This document shows, one piece after another, positions 41,284 through 52,499 of a stretch of 57,058 bases of DNA (position 1 is its first letter; every line of letters starts with the position of its first letter). The stretch covers positions 1 to 57,058 of the forward strand of contig JANBPT010000202.1 of NCBI GenBank assembly GCA_027575765.1. The letters run 5' to 3'. The notes under the pieces are model-generated. The model had not been told where the DNA came from. It did no database searches and saw only the letters and a list, made by a program, of their open reading frames with translations. The DNA is from Tieghemiomyces parasiticus. Taxonomy: Eukaryota; Kickxellomycota; Dimargaritomycetes; Dimargaritales; Dimargaritaceae. A program made the translations under genes and the position numbers.

Positions 41284-43020
41284 TTACACGGACCGGAAGG
41301 GCGACATGGAGCGTACACGGTCCCAACCGCTGGTGATTAAGCCGCCGATATCGTATGTAGAAGCGTCACCCTGAGTGAAGGACAGCCTTAATTCTGCGAC
41401 TTCCCCGTCAGCATAATCATCAAGTTCGTAGATGCTGTCAATGCCGTCCTCATCGAACAGGTGAATCATATCAGAGCTCCCTGTGTGTAGTACTGCGAGG
41501 ACCACTTCATCGTAGAGTCGGCTGGAGAAGGAGGCCAGCTGCCCTACCAACTTCCCGGTCGCCGTAAAGGTATTCGCTCTGGAGGTGGATTTGGACGGTA
41601 TGACCACCGCTGCGGAACTTAATCGGCTGACCTGCGTTCCAGAACCGACCCCTCCTAAGTCGGACTCAGGGTCCTCCTGGAGCGGGCTGCCAACGAGTGG
41701 ATAAATGGTCGCCTGTTCAGATGGCAGCGAGTTGCCCTGGTCAATGAAGCGGCCGAATGCTTCATCGACCAGACTGGCGAATTCCTGTTTGAGATATTCT
41801 GCGAGTTTATCCTCACCTTCATGGGCCCCACTTCCTGAGTCGTATATCGTCTTGCTGAGAAACCGGGCGAACTCCTTCTTAAGATAGGACTTCAATTTGG
41901 CATCAAACATAACGTAGTTGTCGGACTTGGCATCCGCCTGCCCATATCCCCACGCCCGCGAAGATTTGCTTATGGGCGAATACTTCTCAAGTGCGGTGTC
42001 AAGAAACTGAGTAAATTTGCCACTAATGCCATATTCAGACGTGTCGTCTAGGATACCGTTCCGTCCCCAGGCGGTAGCGATCGGACCGAGAATCTCGACA
42101 AATCTTGAGCGGAGGTAAGGGGAAAGCTCGCCCTGCAGATTGATCACATGATCAAAGTCGAACAAAGTTGAGCCTCCCGTGGGGGTTTGGCGGGGTGGGA
42201 CGCCGGTCGGCTGTCGCTTGACCGCGTTATCGAGGAAGTCGACAAACCCCTGGTCGTCAAGGTAGGATTTAAACTCAGTGTCACTCTTAATATCGTGTAG
42301 CAAACTATGGATGCCAACGACAACCTTATTCACCGCGACATAGTTTTCCCTGAGGCAATAGATGAGCGGGTGGGTCGAAGAAAGTACTGCCTTCACTTGG
42401 TTGTAAGGATAGGTGACGACCTGGTACTGCGCACGCTCGGTGTTACTACGAAGCGGGTCCGCAGTGGACTGGAATTTCTCAGCATAGTAAGCCCGTAAAC
42501 TCACTTGGACAAGGTCCAAGGCCTCTTTGACCAGCCCATGACGCCATGACTCTGAGTCCGGTAACCCGACTTTCCGTGGATCTTCTTCGAGTATGCCCAG
42601 ACTCTCAAAAAGATGTTGGACTTGGCTGCAGGCCTGATGGCGTATTGGAAAGCGTGGTGGGTGGTGCGTGTGGATAATTCGGTTAGTTCATCGGCAGGGC
42701 ACCTGGATAGACGGTCAGATTAAGGAATTCATCGGTACCATGGCGTCGACGCGTATGCCCAACCTTACCTTCATATCATAATACGCCATGGAATAGGGAG
42801 TTCCCCGGCGGCTTCCTTGGGGATTTAACATAGGCCGGGAATCAAGACTTTGCCGCCTGTTTTCCCGAGAGCTCGGTACCATCAAGGATTCGGATGAAGA
42901 ACCTGCATACTTGCTTTTCCATGGCAGAGAAAAGGGCGAGTCCAAAGATGTGGCAACAACAGTACCGAGGAGTGCCAGCAACATGGTGTGACCGGAGAAA
43001 ACCTTAGCAGAGTAGCGCAT
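41284..43020 (-). CDS. Predicted secreted protein, family unknown (533 aa)
   Basis: Exons are 43020-42769 and 42633-41284, joined in phase 0 across a 135-nt intron (gtaagg/cag). Residues 1-25 form a signal peptide (MRYSAKVFSGHTMLLALLGT, then VVATS). A Ser-rich segment follows, then about 440 residues of alternating helical and polar sequence with few cysteines. No domain was recognised. Short recurring phrases, such as KFTQFLDTALEKY, EFARFLSKTIYDS and EFASLVDEAFGRFID, suggest a degenerate internal helical repeat of about 45 residues. The gene is the first of three adjacent minus-strand genes for predicted secreted proteins, and a TATA box lies 145 bp before its start. No transmembrane anchor or GPI signal is visible at the C-terminus. 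Confidence 0.75.
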
Positions 43021-44385
43021 GGAGGGCAGCGAGGAGAGAAGGTAAAAGTGGGAATACGGAGAAGGCTAAAGTAAATATAACGGAAGAGTCCGTACCTGAG
43101 CGCGGCCGGTAAAAAAGAGGGATAGAATAGTGGGGTATCGAGGAGAATGGTTCTTTTGAGGGCGTTATATATACAAAGAATGGCAGTCAGCCTAGAGTAA
43201 CACGCATCTGGTGGAGTAAGGGTCCGCGAATCAGGCAGCTTTCGATCCGCGTCGATTGCAGGGAGAGAAAAAATGAATTGCACCAGCCAAGGGAGTCAAG
43301 CAACGACAGCAAAAAAAAAGTTCACGGTAGGTCGGCGTATCGCGGATTCTAGCTAGCCCTGGAGTGGACAGAGCCCAATATGTCGAGAAAGAAGCGGCCA
43401 TACCAAGAGGCTATCGTGTAGGCAGCGCGTAGCTAACTGGGTGGCGGTTATCGATACCGAGAACACCTATCACTGGTTAATGGTTGGGTTGTGCAAGACC
43501 ACGAAGGCGGGTGTGTCCGCCTTGAAGTCGCTGGCTTTCACAGAAAACAATCCGGCCTGGTTTTCGAATTCCTGCATTTAGTTGATAATGTGGTGCGACG
43601 TTGTGCACAAAGGTACGGTTGGGGGCGGTTAGACAGCCGAGAGAGGTACAGTGAAGCTGCGCCGCAGAGATGGTCGCAAAGCAGCCCTCCTACGAATCTT
43701 CTCCCTGGCCAACGGACAACCCGACCGGCCCCGCCCTCACATAAGCGAACATTGAGGCCCCATATCAGAGGACTGGTCTGGCCAAGACAGGGAAGCTAGA
43801 ATCAGACGAAAGACTATCAACGACAACCGACAGGGGCGGATAGGAGGGCCTTAGTGCACTATAAAGCTTCCCATTGGGTTCTGTAGGCGACAAGGAAGAT
43901 CAAAAGGAGGAGGTATATATAAAGGCCAATTGGATGAACGGAGATAGGGCCCTTTGTTAGTGACGCGGTCTCTTCTAAAAAGCCACCAGCGAGAGATGAC
44001 GAGTAGTGGTAAGCATTGTAACGTCCTATGGTCAAAGCGGAAGGCCACCAGGTTCTGCATTTCACCTCGACAACTGCCCCCTTCGCTGTTACCTGCTGTC
44101 CGGTATCGCACTCGCCATCCTTTCCGCTCTTCTCCAACCGCACTTAGGATATCGAGAAGCGAGAGGGACTGCATCTAAACGAACTTTAGGTAGAGAGAAG
44201 AAGCGGATAATCTGACCCCAGATTTGACCACGCCACGCCTACATATTTAGTGACTTACCTGCATGATAGCATTACTACCCAAGTTTGAATGATTTGTGAT
44301 GGGGAATACCCCCCTCAACGACTTTTTATTTAATGGAAGGGATCATGCTAAATACTAGCGCTTAATGCTCCGTGTTGGCTTCGGG
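43021..44385. other. Intergenic region between two secreted-protein genes
   Basis: About 1.36 kb containing the TATA box of the downstream gene (43165-43174) and another TATATATAAAGG near 43914 with no gene in register. All frames are short and random-looking. No RNA gene or repeat was recognised. Confidence 0.4.
43165..43174 (-). promoter_or_regulatory. TATA box of the 533-aa secreted-protein gene
   Basis: The minus strand reads GTATATATAA about 145 bp before the start codon, a distance that fits fungal promoters. Confidence 0.5.
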
Positions 44386-45521
44386 CTAAATGCTGGGAAC
44401 CCCATTTTGGATATCTCTCTGGAGGCCCTCGACGACCTTGAGTACAAGGTTGATATCGCTATCCCCCACGTCGTCGTACGCATCGTTGTCCGCTCGGGCG
44501 TTGCTGCCGGCGAAATCCGCACGACACAGGGTCATATGGTCAGTATTGCTATCCCCCGCGCCATAGTACGCATCCACATCCGCTCTGGCGCTGCTACCAG
44601 CGAGATTCGCATTACATAAAGTCATAGCGTCGGCGTTGCTGTCCCCCATGCAAAAGTATGAATATTCGTCGGCTCGGGGGCTGTTGTCGGCGAAATCTGA
44701 ACCGGGAAGTGTCATATCGTCTTCAGCGCGGCCGTATATATCATCTATGCGTTTGTAGGCGCCCACATCGGGTAAATATTCGCTGTCGTAGTCCTCCTCG
44801 AGGAAATCATACTTGAGCCACCTGCTGCGCAACTCTTTGTCGGTGGCAATGCCGTCGAGTAGCTCCTTTACAGCTTCAAATAGAGTATCGACGCTGTCGG
44901 GGCACTCTTTATAGTTTTGGCGAAGTGGAGAGGGCGAATGGACGTGCCGACTAAACCTGCGCACCGCTATGTGGGCCGTTTTACCGACAGACTTGGCAAG
45001 GTTGCGACTCTTGCCTACGGCCATCGAGGCCCCTTTGAACGGAAACTTGCGGCGCTTATCAAGTTCGGCACGTTGTTTTTCGAGAATTTCAATCTGTACG
45101 GCATCCCTAAGCTCTGGCTCAAGGCTATCGCGGAGGTCTTCGACGAATTTATCCAAGGAAGGGTTGGCGATGGACCCCAGGAATTTTAATTGGCCTTCAT
45201 TCAATCTCGCAATGTTGGCGAGTGCATCGAGTTCGGTGCAACCGTAATTTTTTTCATGATCACGGTTGACCTGAATTAGGCGGTGTGTTATATTGGATGG
45301 TAAATGAAACACGGAATGGAAAATTGGTTTTAAGTTTAGCGACATCTATGCTGGACTTTAAACAATATTGACGGAGCCTTATTAGAGCCGGTAATTAGGG
45401 TGCCGATTGGCACACTTACACTTGAGCGTCTCAGGTTCGACCACGAACCGGCTTGAGTCGTCGTCGAGAGCGCGGTAAAGGCCAGTAGGAGAGACACGGT
45501 AATGCTTCTCATGTTGGGCAT
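44386..45521 (-). CDS. Predicted secreted protein with three 30-residue tandem repeats
   Basis: Exons are 45521-45420 and 45345-44386 (353 aa), joined in phase 0 across a short 74-nt intron (gtaagt/tag). The signal peptide is MPNMRSITVSLLLAFTALST, with a second possible start at Met4, and cleavage likely near TQA. The middle is a charged helical region (for example LRDSLEPELRDAVQIEILEK) followed by a basic stretch. The C-terminal 110 residues hold three acidic repeats of 30 residues, each beginning MTL and carrying a core like ARADxDAYxxxGDSN. They match a 90-nt period in the DNA. I recognise no family. The protein has few cysteines and no C-terminal anchor. It is the middle gene of the three-gene secreted cluster, with a TATA box about 110 bp upstream. 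Confidence 0.74.
44455..44716 (-). repeat. Three tandem 90-bp repeats inside a secreted-protein gene
   Basis: The plus-strand word GCT(A/G)TCCCCC recurs at 44458, 44548 and 44638, an exact 90-bp period. The first two copies share the following TAGTACGCAT-like block, and the third is more diverged. The period is a multiple of three, so unit gain or loss keeps the frame. Confidence 0.85.
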
Positions 45522-46817
45522 AGGCGACAGTTCAGGTGGATCGGGGGAGGATGTAGGATGAATCTAAAGGGTAAGCTAGAGATAAGTAGAGAACTATGGT
45601 AGGGACTGGAGCGGCAGGACGAGCGGCGCTATATAACCCCCGATACAGAGTGGCGCCAACGGCGGTCAGGCCATCGGCCTCTTCTCTTTTTTGCGATACA
45701 AGGGGGAAATCACCTCGGTGCCGCCACGCACATGGGTATTTCGGCCCCTCCGCCACTACTATGACCTATTCAATTATACAGGAGATTCCGAAGAGGGCGG
45801 ATTGAGTCAAAAAAGGTCGATAGACGAACTGAAATGACCAAGTGGCCACCGGGCCGACCCTGATGGTGTAACCCACCTACCCGTTCTCGTGAGAGACGGG
45901 GTGAAGTAGGGTAAAAAAAAAGAAGAGGGTAGAGGGACCGGCAGCGGGTCCCAGCCTTCTAATTAGCGTAATCAATGACGAGGGTTAACACTTATGCTGG
46001 GGGAGGTGGCGGCAATATATTGATGGCAGACCGCAATAAACGCTTATTGAATTCCGATTTACGCTCGACCACCTGCCCTCGTCCGTATCAATCAATGTTG
46101 TTGACCGACGTAGTCCTCCGCTCTCACCTAAACCGAGAACTTCGCAGCCAGTCACTATCGACGCAGACTCGACAGAAAAATGACCCTAACTGCCGGCTGT
46201 GTCAGCCTTCCAGTTGATGTGGCCATGGTATAACGCTTATGATCGGATGACCTGACTAGTGGATACAGAAAACACAGGACACACCTAGTGCGCAAAAAAG
46301 GGGACTTTTAGTAAGACAGGACGTGTTTTGACGTAGCACGCCTCCCATATCGAGTGGAAGGACGCACCAAGATAGAGCGATATGGGCTCACACTTTCCGC
46401 CGTTGGTAGTGCCAAAGTCTCACTGGAGTGTATGGTACCTACTTATTTGAGGTAAGCCGTTACCGAGGAGAAGTTAAGACCCTTCTTCCAGGTTTGATAT
46501 GGGGGGGGGACGGAAGAGGATTCGAGGGGACAAAACTGACAGACCAGTATGTTAGAGGAGGGGAGATCCCCTTACGATTACATCTGTGTGGAGACCAAAG
46601 CAACTACATGGTCCCCTCGTCATACCAAGCACAACTCCCAGACCTGCTGCATAGGGTATTCATTTGCCAATACGACGGCCGTTTAGTATGGTAAATGTAA
46701 GAAAATCCTTAGGTAAGTGACTTGGGTGGAAAAAAAGAAAGAGGCTAAAGAACAGGCTGTTTGGACAACCAACGCATGGGTTTATGCACTAACCAACGCG
46801 TGTATATAATCCGAACT
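45522..46817. other. Intergenic region between two secreted-protein genes
   Basis: About 1.3 kb with a TATA box for the preceding minus-strand gene at 45628-45637. Frames are short; none resembles a known protein. An A9 run near 45915 and a G8 run near 46501 are the only simple sequences noted. Confidence 0.4.
45628..45637 (-). promoter_or_regulatory. TATA box of the repeat-containing secreted-protein gene
   Basis: The minus strand reads GTTATATAGC about 110 bp before the start codon, comparable in placement to the elements before the other secreted-protein genes. Confidence 0.5.
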
Positions 46818-47903
46818 CTAAGGCACGGGGAGCACTAGCCGGTCTAGGCCACGAGGATCGAACGAATTTACTGGCTCGAATCGGACGAAGGCGCGCCATG
46901 GGGTATCGTCAAAGTACGCCTGGGGAAGGACGATATAGCACATGACTGCACCGAGGCTTTGGAACGAGTCCACGTAGCGCGGCAGGGCGTGGTGGGCGGC
47001 CTCTGTCTTCAGCGCGCTCAAAAACGGCTCGTGTTTCCCGGTTACCTTGTCACGCACCACTCGCACGAAGTCTGGGGCCGTCTCCCCGTATAGGGCGTTG
47101 GCCCACAGATACAGTACGGCCGAATACCCGTCGGCAACCCCGATGGTAATATCGCGTATCCCTGTCCACGGCAGGTCCTGGAGCTCGGCGTCCAACGCGC
47201 CCGTCGGGTTTAGGTCACCGATATAGTCCTTGACTAGTAGCTCGCTGACCTCAATGAGGAGCTGGCGGAAGGTGGCGGAGAACATATCAAACACCCCCGG
47301 ACGGCGTTCCACGATCGCCAGACGCGTAATGTCACGCACGATAGAGTATACTAAGATACGGCCCGGGGTGGTTCCGTAGGCTAAGCTAGAGTCGTACTTG
47401 ACACGGTTCCATAATGTAATGATGAAATCGTGGACCAAGCCATGTTGGCCGTTGAGGACGGGCCAGAACAGCGGGTAGTGGACGAAGAGATCATCCAGCT
47501 CGCGGTAATCGTTGTAGGTCACGTTGGACAGAACGGTGTCGGTCGGCATAAAGCAACTAGTGAAATCCTCGTCCGTGGGGTGACCTAAGGTAGCCCGGTT
47601 AATCTGCGGGCAACGCGGGGAATACCCCTTGTAGTAAGGGCGGAAGAAAGGAAGGAAGTCGTCCCAGGGTGAGAAGAAGAGGGCATCCATGTATTTGCGA
47701 TATACATCGGTGGTGCGGTAGTTGACATGCTGGAGGCGGTAATGGATGATATCGTGCCAGGCATCAGCGAGGCGGGAGGTCTCGAGAGGACCTAGCGATA
47801 CGACCTCGCCGGGGCCTGGGATTGCGGCCCGGACCAGGTGAGTGGTGGTCGTCCAAGTGACAGCGACGGCGGCCAGCAGAAGGACTGGGGATGAGAGTCG
47901 CAT
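46818..47903 (-). CDS. Predicted secreted protein, family unknown (361 aa)
   Basis: One exon from the first ATG. The signal peptide is MRLSSPVLLLAAVAVTWTTT, with cleavage likely near VRA-AIPG. The mature part is rich in aromatic residues: FFSPWDDFLPFFRPYYKGY, then CPQIN and SCFMPTD, which may form a disulfide. A helix-rich half follows (RILVYSIVRDITRLAIVE, FRQLLIEVSELLVKDY). No domain was recognised. A short phrase, GYSAVLYLW with FVRVV downstream, loosely resembles AYSAVLVFAARG with FIRTM in the secreted F-box-like protein at 19.3 kb, but this is too short to claim homology. It is the third of the three adjacent minus-strand secreted-protein genes and the only one without an intron. Confidence 0.75.
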   Translation of the reverse strand: MRLSSPVLLLAAVAVTWTTTTHLVRAAIPGPGEVVSLGPLETSRLADAWHDIIHYRLQHVNYRTTDVYRKYMDALFFSPWDDFLPFFRPYYKGYSPRCPQINRATLGHPTDEDFTSCFMPTDTVLSNVTYNDYRELDDLFVHYPLFWPVLNGQHGLVHDFIITLWNRVKYDSSLAYGTTPGRILVYSIVRDITRLAIVERRPGVFDMFSATFRQLLIEVSELLVKDYIGDLNPTGALDAELQDLPWTGIRDITIGVADGYSAVLYLWANALYGETAPDFVRVVRDKVTGKHEPFLSALKTEAAHHALPRYVDSFQSLGAVMCYIVLPQAYFDDTPWRAFVRFEPVNSFDPRGLDRLVLPVP

Positions 47904-49596
47904 GGCGCAAACCAATCGGATGGTAGTGACGGTGGCTAAGAGCTAAGATTATGGTAATGGTAGGCCTTTGCCTGTTGGGAAAGCGAACTCTTGAACGGAG
48001 CAAGGATGTGGTGAATAATGAATAAGGAAGCGAAAGAGGCCAGTTCGATACCATTTATAGTTGATGGCTTGGTCCATTGGTAGAGCGTCGATTACAAGAA
48101 AACTGGGCTTGACCGGCTATCTACAGCCGTTTAGATGCCGTGGGAGAGCCGATAGTTGTCAGAACGGTGCTAATCTCACATGTAGTGTACTAAACACTAT
48201 CCGTTTTGGTTAATAGCAAACTGCTTAATAGCGAAGAGCTGACCCTACCGGCTATACCCGTAGACAATCAGTCCCAAAATATCGATGACTGCATATTGTA
48301 CCCCTCCGGGGAGGCGCTACTCCTTCGAATTTCCCGGATGGCATTTTATTCTTAGAGATTGGGCATTAAGAGTGGAACAACGGACGCACCCTGACCTGGT
48401 GGTCGGGGCCAGCCGGATGGTCGAGCCGGTAGCCCACAAAGCGGATGTGAGCGGCGGAATGACGGTGTAACCGAGCGCAAGAAGGAAGGTGGCTTTTTGA
48501 TGGGAAGAAGTACGCTGTGAGTGGAATGGAGCAGAGCCGTGACCTACCCTACAGCAGGTTGCTGATGGATGAGATGAACAAGGAAACGGTGGGGCGCTGG
48601 GTGAAAACTTTGGGCCGCCCTAATATACCCCATTGTAGCTTTATGAAGGCGGCTGTGAAAGCAGGCCTGCTTTCAACTTGCAACCAAATAGTACGCCAAT
48701 CCATCCAAGTTCAATAACGTTTAATGGTAGTATGCTAAAATCTATTTAGCTTCAGGTGGCTTAGCTGATACAACTCCGCCACTTGGGCTAAACGTAATTG
48801 CGTGGTTGTATTGCGCTCATATAGACTATACTCCAGTCTCCCACGTGAGATTCAGCACACCGCCGCTTCTATAGAGCTACTACGTCAGAGTTTGCCACCC
48901 TTCACAACCCGGCAGTATACAACGCGCCGTTCCCGCGTGGTACGCGACACAATACCAGAATAATCTATCCGATAGCTACAGGGTGCGCTTCACATACCCG
49001 AATACACATTCTCTTCATTATCAGCACAATGACCTAATGTACCACCCGAGAGTAGGTGAAGTTGCTGCAGTAGTGGCAGTTTGGACCTCCACATACCTGG
49101 TTACGGCACTCGCAGCAGCTAATATGGCATGGTTTAAACTAAAGAACGCCCCCCTCCAATAGGGTAGGAAAATATGAAGGAAGGCTCTAACGATAGAGGT
49201 TTACAGCGTGTGGCGCGCATAATGAGGGATTACCACATCTCTGCCGAGCGCCTGGGCCAAGCAATTCGCTACTCGCCGGTGCATGGCGTCACAGTGGTGG
49301 CAAGATCTGCAGGGATACCCGGTTCTGCCCTTATAGTTGGTTGGCAGCAAAAAAAATAACTTACTGAATCCGACCGGCATTACACGAGTCATTGGCTTTA
49401 CTGCGGTACATACTAATGAAAGGGGCAAAAGACGGGTGAGTAGGAGATAGACATGAGGGGCGACCTTGGAAAAATAAAATAAAAGTGCGAGGGCGCAGGT
49501 GAGACGAGGATATCGTGAGCCGGGAGGACAGAGAAACCGCGACGGCTCTGACGACACCATGAAGGAGAGAAAGGTCGGATGATGCGGTGTAAAAAC
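47904..49596. other. Intergenic region between a secreted-protein gene and Rer1
   Basis: About 1.7 kb. The part next to 47904 holds the promoter of the secreted-protein gene. A tRNA A-box-like stretch near 48070 (TTGGTAGAGCG) has no matching B box or cloverleaf. Other short frames look random. Confidence 0.4.
48051..48060 (-). promoter_or_regulatory. TATA box of the 361-aa secreted-protein gene
   Basis: The minus strand reads CTATAAATGG about 150 bp before the start codon. Confidence 0.5.
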
Positions 49597-50414
49597 TTAA
49601 ACGCGACGGTAGCTCTTCTTGCCGAGGTCGAACGGAAGGTACTTGTGGCGCATCATATGATCAATTTGACGACGCATCGTGAGCACGAAGAGCAACACGA
49701 AGTACACGAGCAGGATGGGCCAGTATACAGGGATGTCGAGGAAGGGGAAGAGCGTGCATGCGAAGGCTACCAACGTGGCCTGGGTGGCCGACAGCCAGAA
49801 CTTGAACTCTGGGAGGCGGCGGATGAAGGGGCGGAATTCCTCGCTGTTGGACGTGGGGAGTAGGCCAGGACCGTTGCCGTCCAGGAGTCCTCCGGCGCCG
49901 CCACCACTGCTGCTACCGCCGCCCATCTCGTCCTCGCCATCGTTATCCAGGACGCTATCGCTCGTTCCGGACACCCACTTGGGCGTCAGGAAGGCCAGAA
50001 ATAGGTTGAGGAGGTAAATACCCAAGGCGTAGGTCACAATGTACCACCCGTGCGTCATCAGGATACGTGTCAGAAAGGCCACCAAGCTTAGTGCTGTGAA
50101 CACCCACCGGTAGGCCGTATAGGAAATGGTGGAATCCAGGAAGCGCTGGGCCCTCTACAAAGTGGGCAGGGTGTAAGGAGGGTGGATAAATAGGGGTTGG
50201 GGGCCATTAAGGAGTTAGTGACGGCGTAGAGTGGGGGATAGGTTGATACGGCCAAGGTGGTTGGTAACGAGCTTTTGGTCTGCTCTTACCCCTTTCCAGC
50301 GTGCATCTAAAGACTTACTCTCTCAAGCTGGAGACGCATGTTGTTGATATTGGTGGCTACAGACGAGTCGGAGTTGATCCCCGTAGCGGTGGTTGGTGAG
50401 GTAGGCAGCACCAT
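49597..50414 (-). CDS. RER1: Rer1, Golgi retrieval receptor for ER membrane proteins
   Basis: Rer1 sits in the cis-Golgi and returns ER membrane proteins, recognising polar residues in their transmembrane helices. Exons are 50414-50319 and 50154-49597 (217 aa), joined in phase 0 (gtaagt/tag). The family core is unmistakable: RFLDSTISYTAYRWV, GWYIVTYALGIYLLNLFLAFL, EEFRPFIRRLPEFKFW, PVYWPILLVYFVLLFVLTM and RQIDHMMRHKYLPF, with four hydrophobic segments. The loop between the two helix pairs is longer than usual and Gly/Ser-rich (GGGSSSGGGAGG). The N-terminus is a short Ser/Thr-rich segment. Length is slightly above the usual 190-200. Confidence 0.96.
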
Positions 50415-52499
50415 GGTTCCGGTTGTTGGCTGCGAGCGAAGGATCTAGAGGGTTCGGAATCGACTAAGTGGAAAAAGACAAGGACAGGCCTGTAGAATGT
50501 GGGAGGGTGGAATATAAAGTCGGAGTGAGATATGTCTTGTATGAACAATACGGACAGCGCTGGGCGGGAGATGGGTCAAGACACGATATGCCGCTTCGCT
50601 TGGTCCCAATGCGAATAGGGGTTTTGATAAAGACCACTGGCCGAACCTGTGCAGCGTGTCACGCGATAAAGAGCTGAAGGGGGAGAGAGACAGAGGGTGG
50701 CCAGCTAAAGGGGCTGGCGAGTTTTGGCCAGCCAAGCGTTACCATGGCGCGAATCTACGAATGCTTGGGTCGGTGGACCGCCACGTAGTGTGTGCTACGC
50801 GTGAACAGGAACCTTTTGTCGCCAGTGCAGAGGAGGCCAGATGCCAAGCCTGCCTCCGCTCCATTGGATTGCGGTTGCCGTCGGCAGGGAGCCCAAGGCC
50901 AGCCAAGGCGCTCATCAGTCCTGTAGTACTGGACCTGGTACGCCCCTGGGCTCGAACGGGTACTTGGCTATCAGTACGCAGCGGTGATGGGTATCGTCGT
51001 CCCCTATAACCCGCTGGCGGTTTCAGTGGTGCACCATGTCCCTGGGGCTAGCCATGGAAACAACGAGTTTCTTATCACGTGATTACAATCTGACCCGATT
51101 GCAGGCGAGGAGTCGGTTAGAGGAGAAGCTGCTAGCATGATCCGAGTATCCAATCCCACCCATCCCCCTCCCGGATTGATACTAGGGTGTACCAGCGTTG
51201 TACTGTACGGGACTCTAGGGTACGCTCCTCGGCACAGTGAGGCGTGCTGGTGGTTGAGAGTTTATATATACGGGCACGGGCCCCCCTGGGTAGTGTACAC
51301 GGGAGCGAGAGCCCCTAGCGGCCACCGCGTACACTCTTCTATATTTAGGTGGAATACTTATCAGCGCCTAGGCCTTCACGGGAAGGCTGGTCTGGCGCTG
51401 TCCTGCACCGTCCTACCGCGTCCTCTGCTCACTAGCAGGGGACACAGCACATACTAGAGGACTTCATATGGCTCAACCAAAGCCAAATAGGACGGTGGAT
51501 AAACGCATCTTCGCTTAACTGCTGGCCAGCTCTAGCTCGCGATTTCTTCCCGTGGCGGGGCTATTTCTCGAATCTATGTACAGCGCCATGGGAATTCACA
51601 AAACCACGGCGACCTCCCTGCCACCGGAGTGGCGGAGTAGCAGGCTGGAAAAGGACCGGCCGCGAAAATATTTTTTTTCAACCCACACCTCCCCAGTCCA
51701 ATGCAGCGGAGCAGAGGCGACATTGCCAGAAGCGGGAGGGGGACGAGAAAAGGCCACGGCGCTTTACGCCCCCTCCATTACTACCCACTCCGCCTGGCCC
51801 CGTTCACTCCACGTCCTCCCCCCGCCCGGCCCGTCGCCCCGCCGTCCCCCCCCGCCCCGCTCCTCCTCGGCAAAGTGCGATCGCTAAAGTATAGATCCGT
51901 TAAAACCACGATCCCGATCCTCCTCTTCACCTCGCATAGATCGATCATCTCAAGGCTGCTGTTTAGGTAGGTAACTCACGCTTCGCCATCTCTCTCCTAT
52001 TGTCCTCCACTTACTTTATTCATCTGCATTTCGCCCGATCCCTTCACTGGGTAGGTACCTGATGCCATAGATCTGACTCGATGTTATGGTTCACCACCCT
52101 GAATCTGACACGATCTGCACCCGATCCCTCCTCTAGTTTGGTTTACCCGAGTCTCGGGGTCGTTGGGCACCCTAGATTGGCACCGTTTGCCCTTGGTGTC
52201 TGACTTCCATCCTCGGGTGAGCGGCACCCGGCCATCCGGGGTCCACTTGTCATTCCTTTGCTGGTTATTCTGCTTGGCTTGGTCAGCGCTTCTACCGGCA
52301 GAGCCACTTCACTACCGAGCCTGGCACCTCCCGCGCCTCGATCTAGAGGTTATAAGTCTTCCGATCTATTGCGATCTAAACATCAACACTAATCCAAACC
52401 CCTCTCAACCACCCTCCAACCCATCCTTCGTCCGCCCTAGTGTCCGCGTCGAGTTCCACCCCACCCCTTCACCCCCCCTTGTACACACACATACCCATC
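50415..52499. other. Divergent intergenic region between Rer1 and eL28
   Basis: About 2.1 kb. The eL28 side has a C-rich tract (51770-51870), common upstream of fungal ribosomal protein genes. It also has a TTTAG/gtaggt donor-like site at 51967 and a CCCTAG acceptor-like site at 52440, which could bound an intron in the leader. A TTTATATATACG near 51266 has no obvious partner gene. No other gene was seen. Confidence 0.4.

Noticed and set aside
48060..48140. tRNA-like A-box sequence (TTGGTAGAGCG)
   Set aside because: No GGTTCRANNCC B box at the right distance and no acceptor stem or cloverleaf could be drawn.
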